Positions 9,594 through 20,267 of a DNA stretch of 64,000 bases are shown in pieces (position 1 is the first letter of the stretch; each line of letters opens with the position of its first letter). The DNA comes from Winogradskyella psychrotolerans RS-3 (GTDB lineage: Bacteria; Bacteroidota; Bacteroidia; Flavobacteriales; Flavobacteriaceae): contig NZ_ATMR01000215.1 in the NCBI RefSeq assembly GCF_000427335.1, positions 1 through 64,000 on the forward strand. The letters run 5' to 3'. The position numbers were made by a program, and so were the translations under genes. A model generated the notes under the pieces. The model saw only the letters and a program-made list of their open reading frames with translations. It was not told the origin of the DNA and did not search any database.

Positions 9594-10550
9594 ATGAAAA
9601 AATTCTTAAAACAGTTTGCATTAGGTTTATTCGTGTTTATAATTTTAAATACAATAATCGCAGTTACATATGAGTATCCTACATATAAATCTGTAAAGAA
9701 TAAAACCAATAGAAATTATCTTAAATGGGAAGCGCTACATCAAAATGAAAATACTTTTGACTTAATAATTATAGGAACTAGTAGAGCATATGCTTCTTTT
9801 AATCCAATGCTTATAGATTCTGTTTTAAATACAAATTCATATAACATGTCCACATCTGCACAAGATATTGCAGAAACCTATTACTCTTTAGAAGAAATTT
9901 TCGATTACCAAAAACCTAAGTATATTGTTTTAGATTTATTTCTTCAGGCTTCAGATGCGTCCTATGATTATTACCAAACCTTTTCTAATGCCTCATTTTT
10001 TAATTCTGATAAAAGAAAATTTAATTTAATATACAAAGGTTATGGGACAACCGGAATTTTAAATTATAGTATTCCCATAGTCAAATTTAAAAACTATATA
10101 AAACAAGATATGGTTGGATTGTTTTCTAATAACAAATCACTTAGAAAAGAAGACACGTGGTTTAAAGGTTATCTATATGATACGCTTACCGTAAGCAAAG
10201 CTCAAATATCTAATTTTGAACCTATATCTAATTTTGAAAATACTACTTTTAATAAAAATCGTTTCGATAGTTACATGAAAAAAATAATGAGTCTTGTAAA
10301 GGATAATAATTCACAATTAATATGTGTTAGAGCACCTTACCCTCCATCAAGATTTAAATTAAATGACAATGACGATGAAAACACTTATTTTCAATCCTAT
10401 ATGAAAAAGGTTAATATTCCATTTTACGATTTAAATAGTTTTAAAAATTATAAATATCAGGACCAAGATTTTGCAGATTATCATCACCCTAATTATAAAG
10501 GTGCTAAAAAAGCATCACAACAGCTTATAGAAATTCTAAAAAAATCTTAG
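9594..10550 (+). CDS. SGNH-like acyltransferase partner protein, copy 1
   Basis: 318 residues. One N-terminal membrane anchor (residues ~7-25) and then a periplasmic domain. IIIGTSRAYASF holds the candidate nucleophile Ser63 in a GxSR motif, and the C-terminal DYHHPNYKGAKKA supplies a D-x-H pair (Asp295, His297/298), the order expected of SGNH hydrolase-like proteins such as AlgJ and AlgX. Probable role: transfers the acyl group supplied by the preceding MBOAT protein onto the polysaccharide. Sequence similarity to named family members is weak by eye, so the function rests on motif order and on its place eight bases behind the MBOAT gene. Confidence 0.7.
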   Translation: MKKFLKQFALGLFVFIILNTIIAVTYEYPTYKSVKNKTNRNYLKWEALHQNENTFDLIIIGTSRAYASFNPMLIDSVLNTNSYNMSTSAQDIAETYYSLEEIFDYQKPKYIVLDLFLQASDASYDYYQTFSNASFFNSDKRKFNLIYKGYGTTGILNYSIPIVKFKNYIKQDMVGLFSNNKSLRKEDTWFKGYLYDTLTVSKAQISNFEPISNFENTTFNKNRFDSYMKKIMSLVKDNNSQLICVRAPYPPSRFKLNDNDDENTYFQSYMKKVNIPFYDLNSFKNYKYQDQDFADYHHPNYKGAKKASQQLIEILKKS

Positions 10551-10694
10551 CTAAGACCAATGAATACCACCATTTGAAATCAAATACATAGTAGAAGAAA
10601 ATATTTTTTGAATTTGTGCGCGAAATTCACCAAATTTGATTCAGAACTGTCTTTATAGATTTTAAAATTAACCTTATTAAATGAACCCAATCCG

Positions 10695-12145
10695 ATGATT
10701 TTTAATTCCATAGATTTTTTGTTTTTCTTGCCATTGTATTCATTCTATACTGGGTTGTTTTAAAGAAAAGTATTAGAGCTCAGAATATATTATTATTAAT
10801 TGCTAGTTATACTTTTTACGGTTGGTGGGATTGGAGGTTTCTGTCTCTTATTATTCTCAGTACCACTGTGGATTATTTTGTTGGAATAAAAATAGATTCA
10901 TCAGATGACAAAAAGCTAAGAAAATATTGGCTATGGGGTAGTGTTGGTTTCAATTTAGCTTTATTAGGTTTTTTTAAATATTATAATTTCTTCGTTGACT
11001 CTTGGGTAGACATGTTATCAGCGATTGGTTATAATACAACGAGCTCTTGGACATTACGAGTTATTCTTCCTGTTGGAATATCCTTTTATACGTTTCAAAC
11101 CATGTCTTATTCTTTTGATGTCTATTATAAAAAATTAAAACCCACAAAGGATTATTTAACATTTGCAGCGTTTGTAAGCTTTTTTCCGCAGTTAGTAGCA
11201 GGTCCTATTGAGCGTGCCTCTAACCTACTCTCGCAGATAGTAAAAAAACGAACATTTAATAAACAACAATCCGTAGATGGCTTAAAACTTATACTTTGGG
11301 GATTATTTAAGAAAATTGCAATTGCCGATTCTTTAAGTCCAATTGTTGATGATATTTTTACAAATTATGCCCATTACCCTGCTTCTACGCTTATTTTAGG
11401 TGTAACATTATTTAGTTTTCAAGTCTATTGCGATTTTAGTGGTTATTCAGATATAGCTATAGGTACAGCTAAACTATTTGGAATAGAATTGATGTCTAAT
11501 TTTAAATTTCCACAATTTGCTAGAAACGTAGCCGAGTATTGGCAACGCTGGCATATTTCGCTTTCTACATGGTTTAGGCATTACCTTTATATACCGTTAG
11601 GAGGATCTAGAGGAAGTAAACTAAAATCAATTCGCAATATCAGTATCATATTCCTAGTAAGTGGTTTGTGGCATGGAGCTAATTGGACTTTTGTTTTTTG
11701 GGGTGCATTTCATGCTGTGATGTTTATCCCTGTTTTCTTAATGGGAAGAAATGCAATTTATAAAGATTCCGTGGTTGCTCAAAATTCCATATTCCCATCA
11801 CTTACTGAAATAGGACAACTTATTCTAACGTTTGCTATTGTTACGTTCTCACGAATTTTCTTTAGATCTGAAACTATTACGGATTCATTCATATTTATAA
11901 AAAGGATTTTTACAGATTTTTCATTTGCAACATACCAACATCCTTTAGGATATAGAATGATAGACTATTATGTTCTAGTAATACTATTTGTAATTTACGA
12001 ATATATCATACGTAAAGATGAGCGATCACCTTTTAAGTTTAAATCGAAGTATGTAAGATATACTATCTATTCTTTAGTAATTATGGCTATGCTCTTATAT
12101 TACGATGCCTCAGCAGATCAATCATTTATTTATTTTCAATTTTAA
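10695..12145 (+). CDS. MBOAT-family O-acyltransferase (AlgI-like), copy 2, frameshifted near its start
   Basis: The clean frame runs 10868-12145, but the real start is the ATG at 10695, giving MIFNSIDFLFFLP. A base is then missing at about 10731-10735 (CCATTG where the paralogue pattern needs CCAATTG), after which the frame continues IVFILYWVVLKKS and ASYTFYGWWDWRFL. Restored length is about 483 residues, against 477 for copy 1. Catalytic motifs are intact: YWQRWHISLSTWF, LGGSRG and SGLWHGANWTF. The two copies align along their whole length and clearly arose by duplication. As read, translation from 10695 would stop after about 22 codons. A base-calling error is the simpler reading because similar breaks occur through the window. 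Its SGNH partner starts two bases downstream. Confidence 0.85.
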
Positions 12146-12147
12146 TT

Positions 12148-13084
12148 ATGATAAAGATTATAAAAAATATTTTAACATTTTTGGTAATATTCTTAGTTAT
12201 AGGAGAAATAACTGTACGTCTCAAAAATGGGGTGAGTGATATTCCACAAAGGCAAATAGATGAATTTGGAATTCAAAAATATTATCCTAATCAGCAAGGT
12301 TTTTGGAGAGGAGGAACACATGCTTGGAATATTAATGAACTAGGATGGCCGGGTTACCTTCCTAAAAATTATGATAATTTAATCTCTATTATTGGAGATT
12401 CTTTTATTGAAAATTTCATGAATCCTAATGATTGCCATCAATCCGTTTTTCTTAAAGAAAACGCTCCTAAATACAATTTCATCGAAGCAGGAAGATCTGG
12501 CGTATCTTTTATTGAAGGAATGGAAATCTCAAAACAGCTAAATAAATTTAAACCTATTACCAATTTAATATATGTAAATGATGCAGATTTTTATCAAAGT
12601 TTAGTAGAGGTTGCGCCTGCTGAAGACATTACACAATTTAGTTTAGAATCAGATTCTATAGTATTAGGAAAAATGAAATCTCCTCTATTAAAAAAAATAC
12701 TTTATAACTGGAAATTTGCATATTACATGTACAATAAAAAGATTTGATTAAAACCCTTTTAATAATGAACCTCAAGTTAGTTTTAGGGACAGAATGAAAG
12801 AAAACCTTCAAGAAAATAATATAAAGGTTTTTAATCTTATAGATTATATTAAACTAAATTACGATATAAGTAGAATAACTTTAGTATTTCATCCTAATTC
12901 TAATAAGGATATAATAGAAAAATGTAAAAGTGTAGGTTTTCAAATTATTATTTTAAATTCAGACAATGATAAAACTTGGATATTTGAAAATGATCACCAT
13001 TGGACATGTTATGGTCACAAAAGAGCTGCTGAACAAGTATCAGAGCAATTACTCTTAAATTTAAATAATTATAACTCTAATTAA
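12148..13084 (+). CDS. SGNH-type (GDS motif) acyltransferase partner, copy 2, frameshifted
   Basis: Two open pieces, 12148-12747 and 12794-13084 in another frame, together make a protein of about 312 residues. The first holds an N-terminal membrane anchor and SIIGDSFIENF, a GDS motif with nucleophile Ser85. The second holds ENDHHWTCYGHKRAAEQ, the C-terminal D-x-H-W block of SGNH enzymes. Neither half can work alone. Adding one A in the run at 12736-12740 and one in 12750-12753 gives an uninterrupted reading (YNKKDLIKNPFNN). This protein resembles copy 1 (9594-10550) in plan but not closely in sequence, so the two MBOAT pairs may use different acceptors or acyl groups. Confidence 0.7.
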
Positions 13085-13107
13085 ATTTACTTTTAATATA
13101 AATAATT

Positions 13108-14955
13108 ATGTGCGGAATATATGGTAGTACAAAAGTCTACAACGAATCTCAAGTTAAATCAAAATTAAAACGCACAGCATTTAGAGGTCCCGACCAAATG
13201 GGATGGGAATTTTATAAATCGGATAATTATTCTATAGTCTTTGGTCATAACAGATTATCAATTATTGATTTAGACGCAAGATCAAATCAACCTTTATCCT
13301 ATTTAGATAATATAGAAATTGTGTTTAATGGTGAAATATTTAATTTTCAAGACATTAAAGATAACCTTCATAAAAAGGGGTATACTTTTAAAACTACAAG
13401 TGACACAGAGGTTATATGTGCAGCTTATTTAGAATACGGTGAAGATTGTGTAAATCATTTCAATGGTTTTTTTGCTTTTGTGATTTATGATAAGTTAAAC
13501 CATTGCTTTTTTGGGGCTAGAGACCGTCTAGGTCAAAAACCGTTTTACTATTATCATAATGGTAAGGATTTTGAATTTGCAAGTCAAGTGTCTTCTATAC
13601 AACTTCATAATAATAACCTAAGCATCTCAGAGTATGCCATAAAATCTTATTTAACTTGGGAAACGATTCCTGACCCTTTATCTATTTTTAATGAGATACA
13701 TAAATTATTACCAGGTCATTCTTTTAAATTTGATTTAACATCAGGAACTTTTAAAACTAAACAATACTGGGATATTGATTATCACGGTAAAAATAAGTTT
13801 AAAGGAGATTACCAAGATGCTAAAAAAGAACTTAAAGACCTACTATCTAATGCTGTAAAAATCAGAATGTTTGCAGATGTACCTGTCGGTGTATTTCTTT
13901 CTGGAGGAGTTGATTCTTCTATTATAGCTGCTATGGCATCAGAAACTTACGATGGAAAAGTAAAAACGTTCTCTGTAAAATTTAATGATAAAGGTTTTGA
14001 CGAAAGTGTTTATGCTGCTAAAGTCGCTTCTCACCTGCAAACAGAACACAATATTATAGAATGCAACTACAATGAAGGGATTGAGTTAATTGAAAACTTT
14101 CACCATTATTACGACGAACCTTTTGCAGACTCTTCCGCCATACCATCAATGTTATTGGCTAAGCATACAAAAAAACAAGTAACCGTAGCCATTTCTGGTG
14201 ACGCTGGTGACGAAAGTTTTTCTGGTTATCATCGCTACAATTGGATAAACCAAGGGGCTCAATTTATGAAAATCCCGTATCCAATTAGGGTAATTCTTTC
14301 TAAATTAACGTCGTTGGCACCTACTCATAGGTTAAAAGTTATATCAAAATATATGGCCTTTAAATCCATAGAATCTATTTATTTAGATTCGTTAAGTGAC
14401 ATTTCTCTTTCAGGACATTCAGGTGGAAAGTATGTTAATGAAGTTGAAGAATTAAAATATCTAATTCATAATAATAAAAATTTACTTGAAAGAGTTTCTG
14501 ATTTCGACCTTAAAACCTACTTAAATTGGGATATAAACACCAAAGTAGATAGAGCAACAATGGCGTATTCATTAGAAGCCAGGTCGCCATTAATGGACTA
14601 TAGAGTTGTAGAATTTGCACGTTCACTTCCTACTGAATTCAAATTTAAAGGTGGAAATCAAAAACGTATTTTGAAAGATGTATTGTATCAATACGTACCA
14701 AAAGAATATTTCGATAGACCTAAAGCAGGATTCACAATGCCATTTGAAAATTGGTTTAGACAAGATTTAAAAGAGTATGTACTTACAGAACTTAGTAAAG
14801 ACGGTTTAAAAGTAATTCCAGGTATTAACATAGAAGACGTCTCTAATAGGATTAATAAACATATGGATGGTAGTGCTAATAATTATCCACTAATATGGAA
14901 ATTATTAGTATTAAAACAATGGTTAAACAATAACAAAGGTTATGAAATCAGATAA
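13108..14955 (+). CDS. asnB: Asparagine synthase-like glutamine amidotransferase, copy 1
   Basis: 615 residues, complete. MCGIYG places the N-terminal nucleophile Cys2 of the class II glutaminase domain (residues ~2-210, with NRLSIIDL, FNGEIFN and SDTEV). The synthetase domain carries the pyrophosphate loop SGGVDS at residues 265-270 and later SGDAGDESFSGYHRY and LEARSPLMDYRVVE. Chemistry by family: ATP-dependent transfer of glutamine-derived ammonia to a carboxylate. Inside a polysaccharide locus such enzymes are known to amidate uronic acid residues (WbpS in Pseudomonas O-antigen is the model), which is more likely here than asparagine synthesis. The stop overlaps the next glycosyltransferase by 14 bases. 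Confidence 0.9.
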   Translation: MCGIYGSTKVYNESQVKSKLKRTAFRGPDQMGWEFYKSDNYSIVFGHNRLSIIDLDARSNQPLSYLDNIEIVFNGEIFNFQDIKDNLHKKGYTFKTTSDTEVICAAYLEYGEDCVNHFNGFFAFVIYDKLNHCFFGARDRLGQKPFYYYHNGKDFEFASQVSSIQLHNNNLSISEYAIKSYLTWETIPDPLSIFNEIHKLLPGHSFKFDLTSGTFKTKQYWDIDYHGKNKFKGDYQDAKKELKDLLSNAVKIRMFADVPVGVFLSGGVDSSIIAAMASETYDGKVKTFSVKFNDKGFDESVYAAKVASHLQTEHNIIECNYNEGIELIENFHHYYDEPFADSSAIPSMLLAKHTKKQVTVAISGDAGDESFSGYHRYNWINQGAQFMKIPYPIRVILSKLTSLAPTHRLKVISKYMAFKSIESIYLDSLSDISLSGHSGGKYVNEVEELKYLIHNNKNLLERVSDFDLKTYLNWDINTKVDRATMAYSLEARSPLMDYRVVEFARSLPTEFKFKGGNQKRILKDVLYQYVPKEYFDRPKAGFTMPFENWFRQDLKEYVLTELSKDGLKVIPGINIEDVSNRINKHMDGSANNYPLIWKLLVLKQWLNNNKGYEIR

Positions 14956-16032
14956 GATTAACATCACATTTGCACTCCCCAATTTATTGCCTGGAGGTGC
15001 AGAACGGGTGATGTCATATATAGCACAAAATCTAGATTCTAATAGATTTAAATCTACACTCCTTATTATTGGTTATTCAAAAGATGCTTCTTACGATATC
15101 AAAAATATTGATGTTGTATATTTAGAAAAACCAAGAGTATCAAAAGGTGTGATTGCGTTATTCAATTATATTCGCAAAACAAAACCCGACATACTAGTAA
15201 GTGCTATTGGCCACTTAAATACAGTAACCGCCTATTTTTCTTTAATTTTCCCTAAGACCATATTTATTGCTAGAGAGGTAAACGTATTAAGTGTGTTAGC
15301 TAATTACGAAAATCAAGGTAAATCTTCTCCATTTGACTTTATCTCGCAGAGAAGATTCAATTTTTTTAATAAAGTTATTTGTCAATCTCAAGATATGCTA
15401 GATGATTTTCATAAAAACTTTAATATTAAAAAAATAAATTAGTTGTAATTAATAATCCCATTACCGATAATTTTAAAGTTAAAGAGCAAAAAAGTAAAAA
15501 TGAACTCATAAGATTTATCACCGTTGCAAGATTTGATTTAGAAAAGGGACATCAAAGAATTCTTGAAGCGTTATCACAAGTTACTTTTGATTTTCATTAC
15601 ACACTAATAGGCAAAGGAGTGCTTCACGATGAAATTTTTGCATTAATCGACCAGTATAATTTAAAAGATAAGATATCTCATATCATTTTTACTAAAGAGG
15701 TTGAAAAATACTTAGCCGAAAGTGATTTATATTTACAAGGGTCATATACCGAAGGGTTTCCTAATTCTATAATAGAAAGTTGTATGGTAGGTACACCTGT
15801 TCTAGCAATTGATGCCCCTGGTGGCATTAATGAAATTATTTACCCCAATATAAATGGTAAAATAGTTGCTAATGTAAATGAGTTTGTGTCAGAATTAGAG
15901 AATATTAATTCTAATTACAGGTATAATGCAGTAGAGGTTAGCGCAGCAGTTAGTGAAAGATATAGTAGCAAAACTATTTTATCTAAGTACGAAGATTTAT
16001 TTGTGAAAGTTTACAAACAAAAATTTAATTAA
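14942..16032 (+). CDS. Glycosyltransferase family 4, frameshifted
   Basis: Open pieces at 14942-15442 and 15619-16032 are parts of one GT4 enzyme of about 363 residues. The first holds LLPGGAERVMSYIAQ. The stretch between them continues in frame once one A is added to the seven-A run at 15428-15434, giving KLVVINNPITDNFK and then FITVARFDLEKGHQRILEAL. The second piece has GSYTEGFPNSIIESCMVGTP, the E-x7-E region. Both donor and acceptor halves of the GT-B fold are thus present. The start lies inside the end of the amidotransferase gene (14-base overlap) and the next gene begins two bases after its stop, so it is deep in one operon. Sugar specificity cannot be predicted. Confidence 0.85.
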
Positions 16033-16034
16033 AA

Positions 16035-17179
16035 GTGAAATTAGGGATTCTTATTTACTCATTATCAGGAGGTGGCGCAGAACGCGTGGTATCTCACTTA
16101 ACCTCATATTGTTTTAATAATAATATTGATGTAGAGTTGATACTTATGAATACAACTATTGAATTTGAACTTCCAAAAGGTATAAAAATTCATTTTATAG
16201 AAAAATCACAAGGGAATGAAAACGGTATAATGAAAGCGTTAAAAATCCCATTTTTAACATATAAATATTCAAGACTAGTAAAAAATTAAAAATAACCCAT
16301 AGTTTAAGTTTTTTAACAAGACCTTCATTCATTAATATTCTTGCTAGTAAATCAACATTCTATAATTTTAAAGTTATCACTAATGAAAGGGCCTTCCCTA
16401 GCCTTCAATATAATTATAAAGGCTTTCAATCCACGTTTAATAAATCACTGATTCGCTCACTATACAAGAAATCAGATTTAGTAATTTCAAATTCTTTTGA
16501 AAATGCAAAGGACTTATTAGATAATTTTGAAGTACCATCTAATAAGTTAAAAGTAATTCATAATCCAATCGATTTAGATAACATAAAAGCTATAAAGACT
16601 AATGCATCTTTGTTTGATCTAGAATTATTTAATATCATTACGGTTGGCAGATTAGATAAAGGGAAAAACCACGAACTATTAATTAGAGCTATTCATCAAT
16701 CACAAAACCCCTCAATACGATTGTATATTTTTGGCATTGGTGATATGCAACAAGAATTAGAAGAACTCATTGATGAATTAAACCTCATTAATCAAGTTAT
16801 CTTAATGGGTTTTGATTCCAATCCTTATCAATATTTAAAAGCTGCAAGTTTATTTATATTTGGTTCCAATCATGAAGGTTTTCCAAATGTATTATTAGAA
16901 GCAATGGCATGTGGATTACCAATTTTAACCTCAAACTGTCAATCTGGACCAAGTGAAATCATGAAACTAAAGGTTTTAAAAGATGATTTAATGATTACTG
17001 ATTATGGAATTTTAGTACCCATTAAAAATATAGAGCTAATGGCAAAAGGCATTAACTATTTTGTGGAGCATCCAAATTTTGGAATCAATTGTAGAAAAAA
17101 TAGTTTAATTCGAGTTAAAGATTTCGAAAAGAATAAAATTTTAAAAGAATATATAGATTTAATAAAAACCACAATCTAA
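16035..17179 (+). CDS. Glycosyltransferase family 4, frameshifted, GTG start
   Basis: Pieces at 16035-16289 and 16610-17179 join into one enzyme of about 381 residues when one A is added to the six-A run at 16280-16285; the joined frame then reads KLKITHSLSFLTRPSF and, later, KVIHNPIDLDNIKAI, a normal GT4 linker. The start codon is GTG, two bases after the previous stop; the protein begins MKLGILIYSLSGGGAERVV. The C-terminal domain has TVGRLDKGKNHELLIRAI and SNHEGFPNVLLEAMACG with SGPSEI. Specificity is unknown. Third of four GT4 enzymes in the locus; its N-terminal loop is close to those of the proteins at 5578 and 14942. Confidence 0.85.
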
Positions 17180-17205
17180 GAATATTAGTCAAACCTTATT
17201 AAAAT

Positions 17206-19110
17206 ATGTGTGGAATTAACGGCATAATAGCCAAAACTAATAGAAACAAAGACGACATAACAACTGTCCTTAATACAATGAATAATTTAATTATTCATAG
17301 AGGACCAGATGAAGACGGCTTATTTTCTGAAGAAAATGACCAATTTACTATTGGTATGGGCATGCGCAGGTTATCCATTATAGACTTGTCCTCAGGAAAA
17401 CAGCCTATTTTTTCGGATGATAAACAAATCGTCATTGTATTTAATGGTGAAATTTATAATTACAAAGTCTTAAAATCTAAATTAGAAGCAGAAGGTGTTA
17501 CTTTTAAAACCTCTAGTGATACAGAGGTTATTTTAAAAGCTTACGAAAAATACGGTATAGAATCTTTTCAATGGTTAGATGGCATGTATGGGTTTAGCAT
17601 TTATGATAAAAACATCAACAAGCTATTTATCGCTCGTGATTTCTTTGGTGAAAAACCATTGTACTATACCCATACTGATAACGAATTTATTTGGGCATCA
17701 GAATTAAAGTCTATTATAAATACGATTGATTTCACTCCTAATATTTCGAAAAAGGGATTGAACCTCTATTTCAGATTAACTTACATTCCTGCGCCACATA
17801 CTATTTACGACAACATTTTTAAGTTAGAAGCTAATCATTATATTGAATACGATTTATCATCAGATAATACCACAATTCATAAAATAAACGCTGAACCAAA
17901 ACCTAAAGCTATAAATATAACTTTTGATGATGCTAAGGCAAAAACGAAAGATTTAGTTTATAAAAGTGTAGATAGTAGATCTATTGCAGATGTTGGTTTA
18001 GGTACATTTTTATCTGGTGGAGTAGATTCGTCTATCATTTCATTGTGTTTAGCACAAACCACCGACAAAAAAATAGATACATTCTCTATTGGGTTCAAAA
18101 AAGCATCCTATGATGAAACAGATAAATCTAGAGTGGTTGCTAAACAATTAAATAGTAATCATCATGAATTTATAATTGATGAAAACGATCTTAAAAATAA
18201 CATCCACAAAATTTTAATTAATTTCGATGAGCCTTTCTCAGATACTGCGGCACTGCCCACTCACCTATTGTCCGAAAAAACAAGAGAACACGTCACAGTT
18301 GCTTTAACAGGAGATGGTGGAGATGAAGTATTTGGTGGATACAACAAGTATTACATTGGTAAAATGAATAAAAAATACACGAGTGTTGTACCTGAAGGAC
18401 TTCATAAAAGTATTTCAAAATTAAGTAACAAGTATCTTATTAATAAAGATGATACGCGAGGTAGAAAATTTCAGATTAATAAACTCTTAAATGCTATTGA
18501 TTATGATGGTGCTTTTTATTGGGATATCATTTCACTTGCCAATACGAGCAATCAATTAGCCGAAATAATGTCACCAGATTATTATGACCCCAATATTTTT
18601 CAAGAGTATAAGACCGTTTTAGGAAAACAAAAGATTGAAAGCTTAACCGATTTTAGACTTGTCGATAAAATTTTGAGTTTAGAAGGAGGTATGCTAGCAA
18701 AAGTAGACAGAACCAGTATGCTGACGTCTTTAGAATGCAGAGCCCCTTTCCTAAACAGAGAGTTATGGGAATTTGCAAATACTCTACCTGAAAGCTATTT
18801 AATGAAAGGATGGAATAAAAAGTACATCTTAAAAGAAGCTTTTAGAGATCAGTTTCCTCCTGAATTTTTAGAAAAAAGCAAAAGTGGATTTGGATCACCG
18901 ACTGGAGACTGGTTAAGACAAAGTCTTAGAAAAGAATTAGAATCTTATATTGAACCAAGCATGCTTAAATCGCAAGGTATATTTAATGTAGATGTTATAA
19001 CGAAATTAGTTAAAGATCATTTAGAAAGTAAAAAAGATAGTACTTTTAGGGTATGGTCTTATTACTGTTTTCAGAAATGGTATACGTTTAATTTTCTAAA
19101 ACAAAACTAA
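17206..19110 (+). CDS. asnB: Asparagine synthase-like glutamine amidotransferase, copy 2
   Basis: 634 residues, complete. Nucleophile Cys2 in MCGINGI, glutaminase motifs RRLSIIDL, FNGEIYNY and SDTEV, pyrophosphate loop SGGVDS at residues 270-275, and GDGGDEVFGGYNKYY plus LECRAPFLNRELWE in the synthetase domain. It shares the full domain plan with the copy at 13108 but differs at many positions, so it is an old paralogue rather than a fresh duplicate. Two distinct copies in one locus argue for two amidation events, or for one amidotransferase plus one enzyme with another carboxylate substrate. It lies between two GT4 genes and is followed six bases later by the next one. Confidence 0.9.
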   Translation: MCGINGIIAKTNRNKDDITTVLNTMNNLIIHRGPDEDGLFSEENDQFTIGMGMRRLSIIDLSSGKQPIFSDDKQIVIVFNGEIYNYKVLKSKLEAEGVTFKTSSDTEVILKAYEKYGIESFQWLDGMYGFSIYDKNINKLFIARDFFGEKPLYYTHTDNEFIWASELKSIINTIDFTPNISKKGLNLYFRLTYIPAPHTIYDNIFKLEANHYIEYDLSSDNTTIHKINAEPKPKAINITFDDAKAKTKDLVYKSVDSRSIADVGLGTFLSGGVDSSIISLCLAQTTDKKIDTFSIGFKKASYDETDKSRVVAKQLNSNHHEFIIDENDLKNNIHKILINFDEPFSDTAALPTHLLSEKTREHVTVALTGDGGDEVFGGYNKYYIGKMNKKYTSVVPEGLHKSISKLSNKYLINKDDTRGRKFQINKLLNAIDYDGAFYWDIISLANTSNQLAEIMSPDYYDPNIFQEYKTVLGKQKIESLTDFRLVDKILSLEGGMLAKVDRTSMLTSLECRAPFLNRELWEFANTLPESYLMKGWNKKYILKEAFRDQFPPEFLEKSKSGFGSPTGDWLRQSLRKELESYIEPSMLKSQGIFNVDVITKLVKDHLESKKDSTFRVWSYYCFQKWYTFNFLKQN

Positions 19111-19116
19111 TTAGAG

Positions 19117-20247
19117 ATGGATAAAAAAAGAATATTGCTTATTGCATCTCTATCGGGTTCTTTAATAAATTTTAGAGGAGACTTTATTAAGAGTTTAATA
19201 AAAAATGGATTTCAAGTTTTTGCTGCTGCACCAGAGCATCCTGAAGATATACGTGCTAAACTAGAAGCGTTAGGTGCGACTCCATTAGAATTTAGTCTAA
19301 ATAGAACTGGCCTCAACCCTATTAAAGATCTGCAATCTATAAATGAATTAAAAGGACTTATAAGAGATAATAATATAGATCTCGTATTCCCTTACACCGT
19401 TAAACCTGTTATTTATGGTTCAATTGCGGCTAACCAATGTAAAGTCCCTGTTATTTCATTAATTACAGGCTTAGGTTATGCTTTTACAGGCTTATCCGCT
19501 AAAGCGAGATTGTTACAACGATTTAATGAAATCTTATATAAATTATCTGTTCGAAAAAATAAAGTCATCATTTTTCAAAATAAAGATGATTACCAATTAT
19601 TCTTAGATAGGAAAATTATTTCTAAGAAGCAAAAAGTCGATTTTGTTAGTGGTTCGGGAGTTAATCTAAACCAATTTAGCTTTAAAGAAAAAAATCCATT
19701 AGAACATGTTAGTTTCCTTTTAGTTGCAAGATTGATTAAAGAAAAAGGTATCGATTTATACATGGAGGCTGCCAAGATATTGAAAGTAAAATACCCTAAA
19801 GCAGAATTTCATTTGATTGGTTCTCCTGAAACCTCTCCTTCTGCAATTAATATAGACGAATTAAACAACCTACACAAAGAAGGGATTATAGTATTCCATG
19901 GTGAACAAAGCAATATTGACAAACATCTTCATAAAAGAGATGTATTTGTTTTGCCAAGTTACTACAGAGAAGGTTTGCCAAGAACTACTCTCGAAGCTTG
20001 TGCATGTGGTAATCCCATTATTACAACAGATTCCGTAGGTTGCAGAGAGTCTGTAAAGGAAGGTGTCAATGGCTTTTTAATCGAGCCTCAAAACTTGAAT
20101 GCATTAATAAAACCAATGGAATATTTTATTACACACCCAGAAAAAATCAAAGAAATGGGAATTAATAGTAGAAAATACGCTGAGGAGCGTTTTGACGTTG
20201 ATATTATAAACAATGATTTGATCAACTTAATTAATAAAGAATTATAA
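19117..20247 (+). CDS. Glycosyltransferase family 4 (PglA/galactosaminyltransferase-like)
   Basis: 376 residues, complete. It begins RILLIASLSGSLINFRGDF, continues with FPYTVKPVIYGSIAA and SLITGLGYAFTG, and ends in YYREGLPRTTLEACACG with the GT4 E-x7-E signature. This form, with the T-G-L-G-Y-x-F motif, is that of the PglA-like branch, which in characterised cases adds GalNAc to undecaprenyl-linked diacetylbacillosamine as the second sugar. That role would fit the PglC/PglE/PglF-like genes of this locus, but it is inference from family resemblance. It is six bases behind the second amidotransferase. Confidence 0.88.
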   Translation: MDKKRILLIASLSGSLINFRGDFIKSLIKNGFQVFAAAPEHPEDIRAKLEALGATPLEFSLNRTGLNPIKDLQSINELKGLIRDNNIDLVFPYTVKPVIYGSIAANQCKVPVISLITGLGYAFTGLSAKARLLQRFNEILYKLSVRKNKVIIFQNKDDYQLFLDRKIISKKQKVDFVSGSGVNLNQFSFKEKNPLEHVSFLLVARLIKEKGIDLYMEAAKILKVKYPKAEFHLIGSPETSPSAINIDELNNLHKEGIIVFHGEQSNIDKHLHKRDVFVLPSYYREGLPRTTLEACACGNPIITTDSVGCRESVKEGVNGFLIEPQNLNALIKPMEYFITHPEKIKEMGINSRKYAEERFDVDIINNDLINLINKEL

Positions 20248-20267
20248 AACATTTATTAATTCTTTAA

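Noticed and set aside
10868-12145. Reading the second MBOAT gene as starting at the GTG at 10868
   Set aside because: This removes the first helices that the intact paralogue has; the missing part is present upstream in another frame from 10695.
15428-16285. Phase variation by A-run slippage in the two GT4 genes
   Set aside because: Possible for one gene alone, but the same kind of break occurs in topoisomerase IV subunit A and four times in Wzc, so error is the simpler cause.
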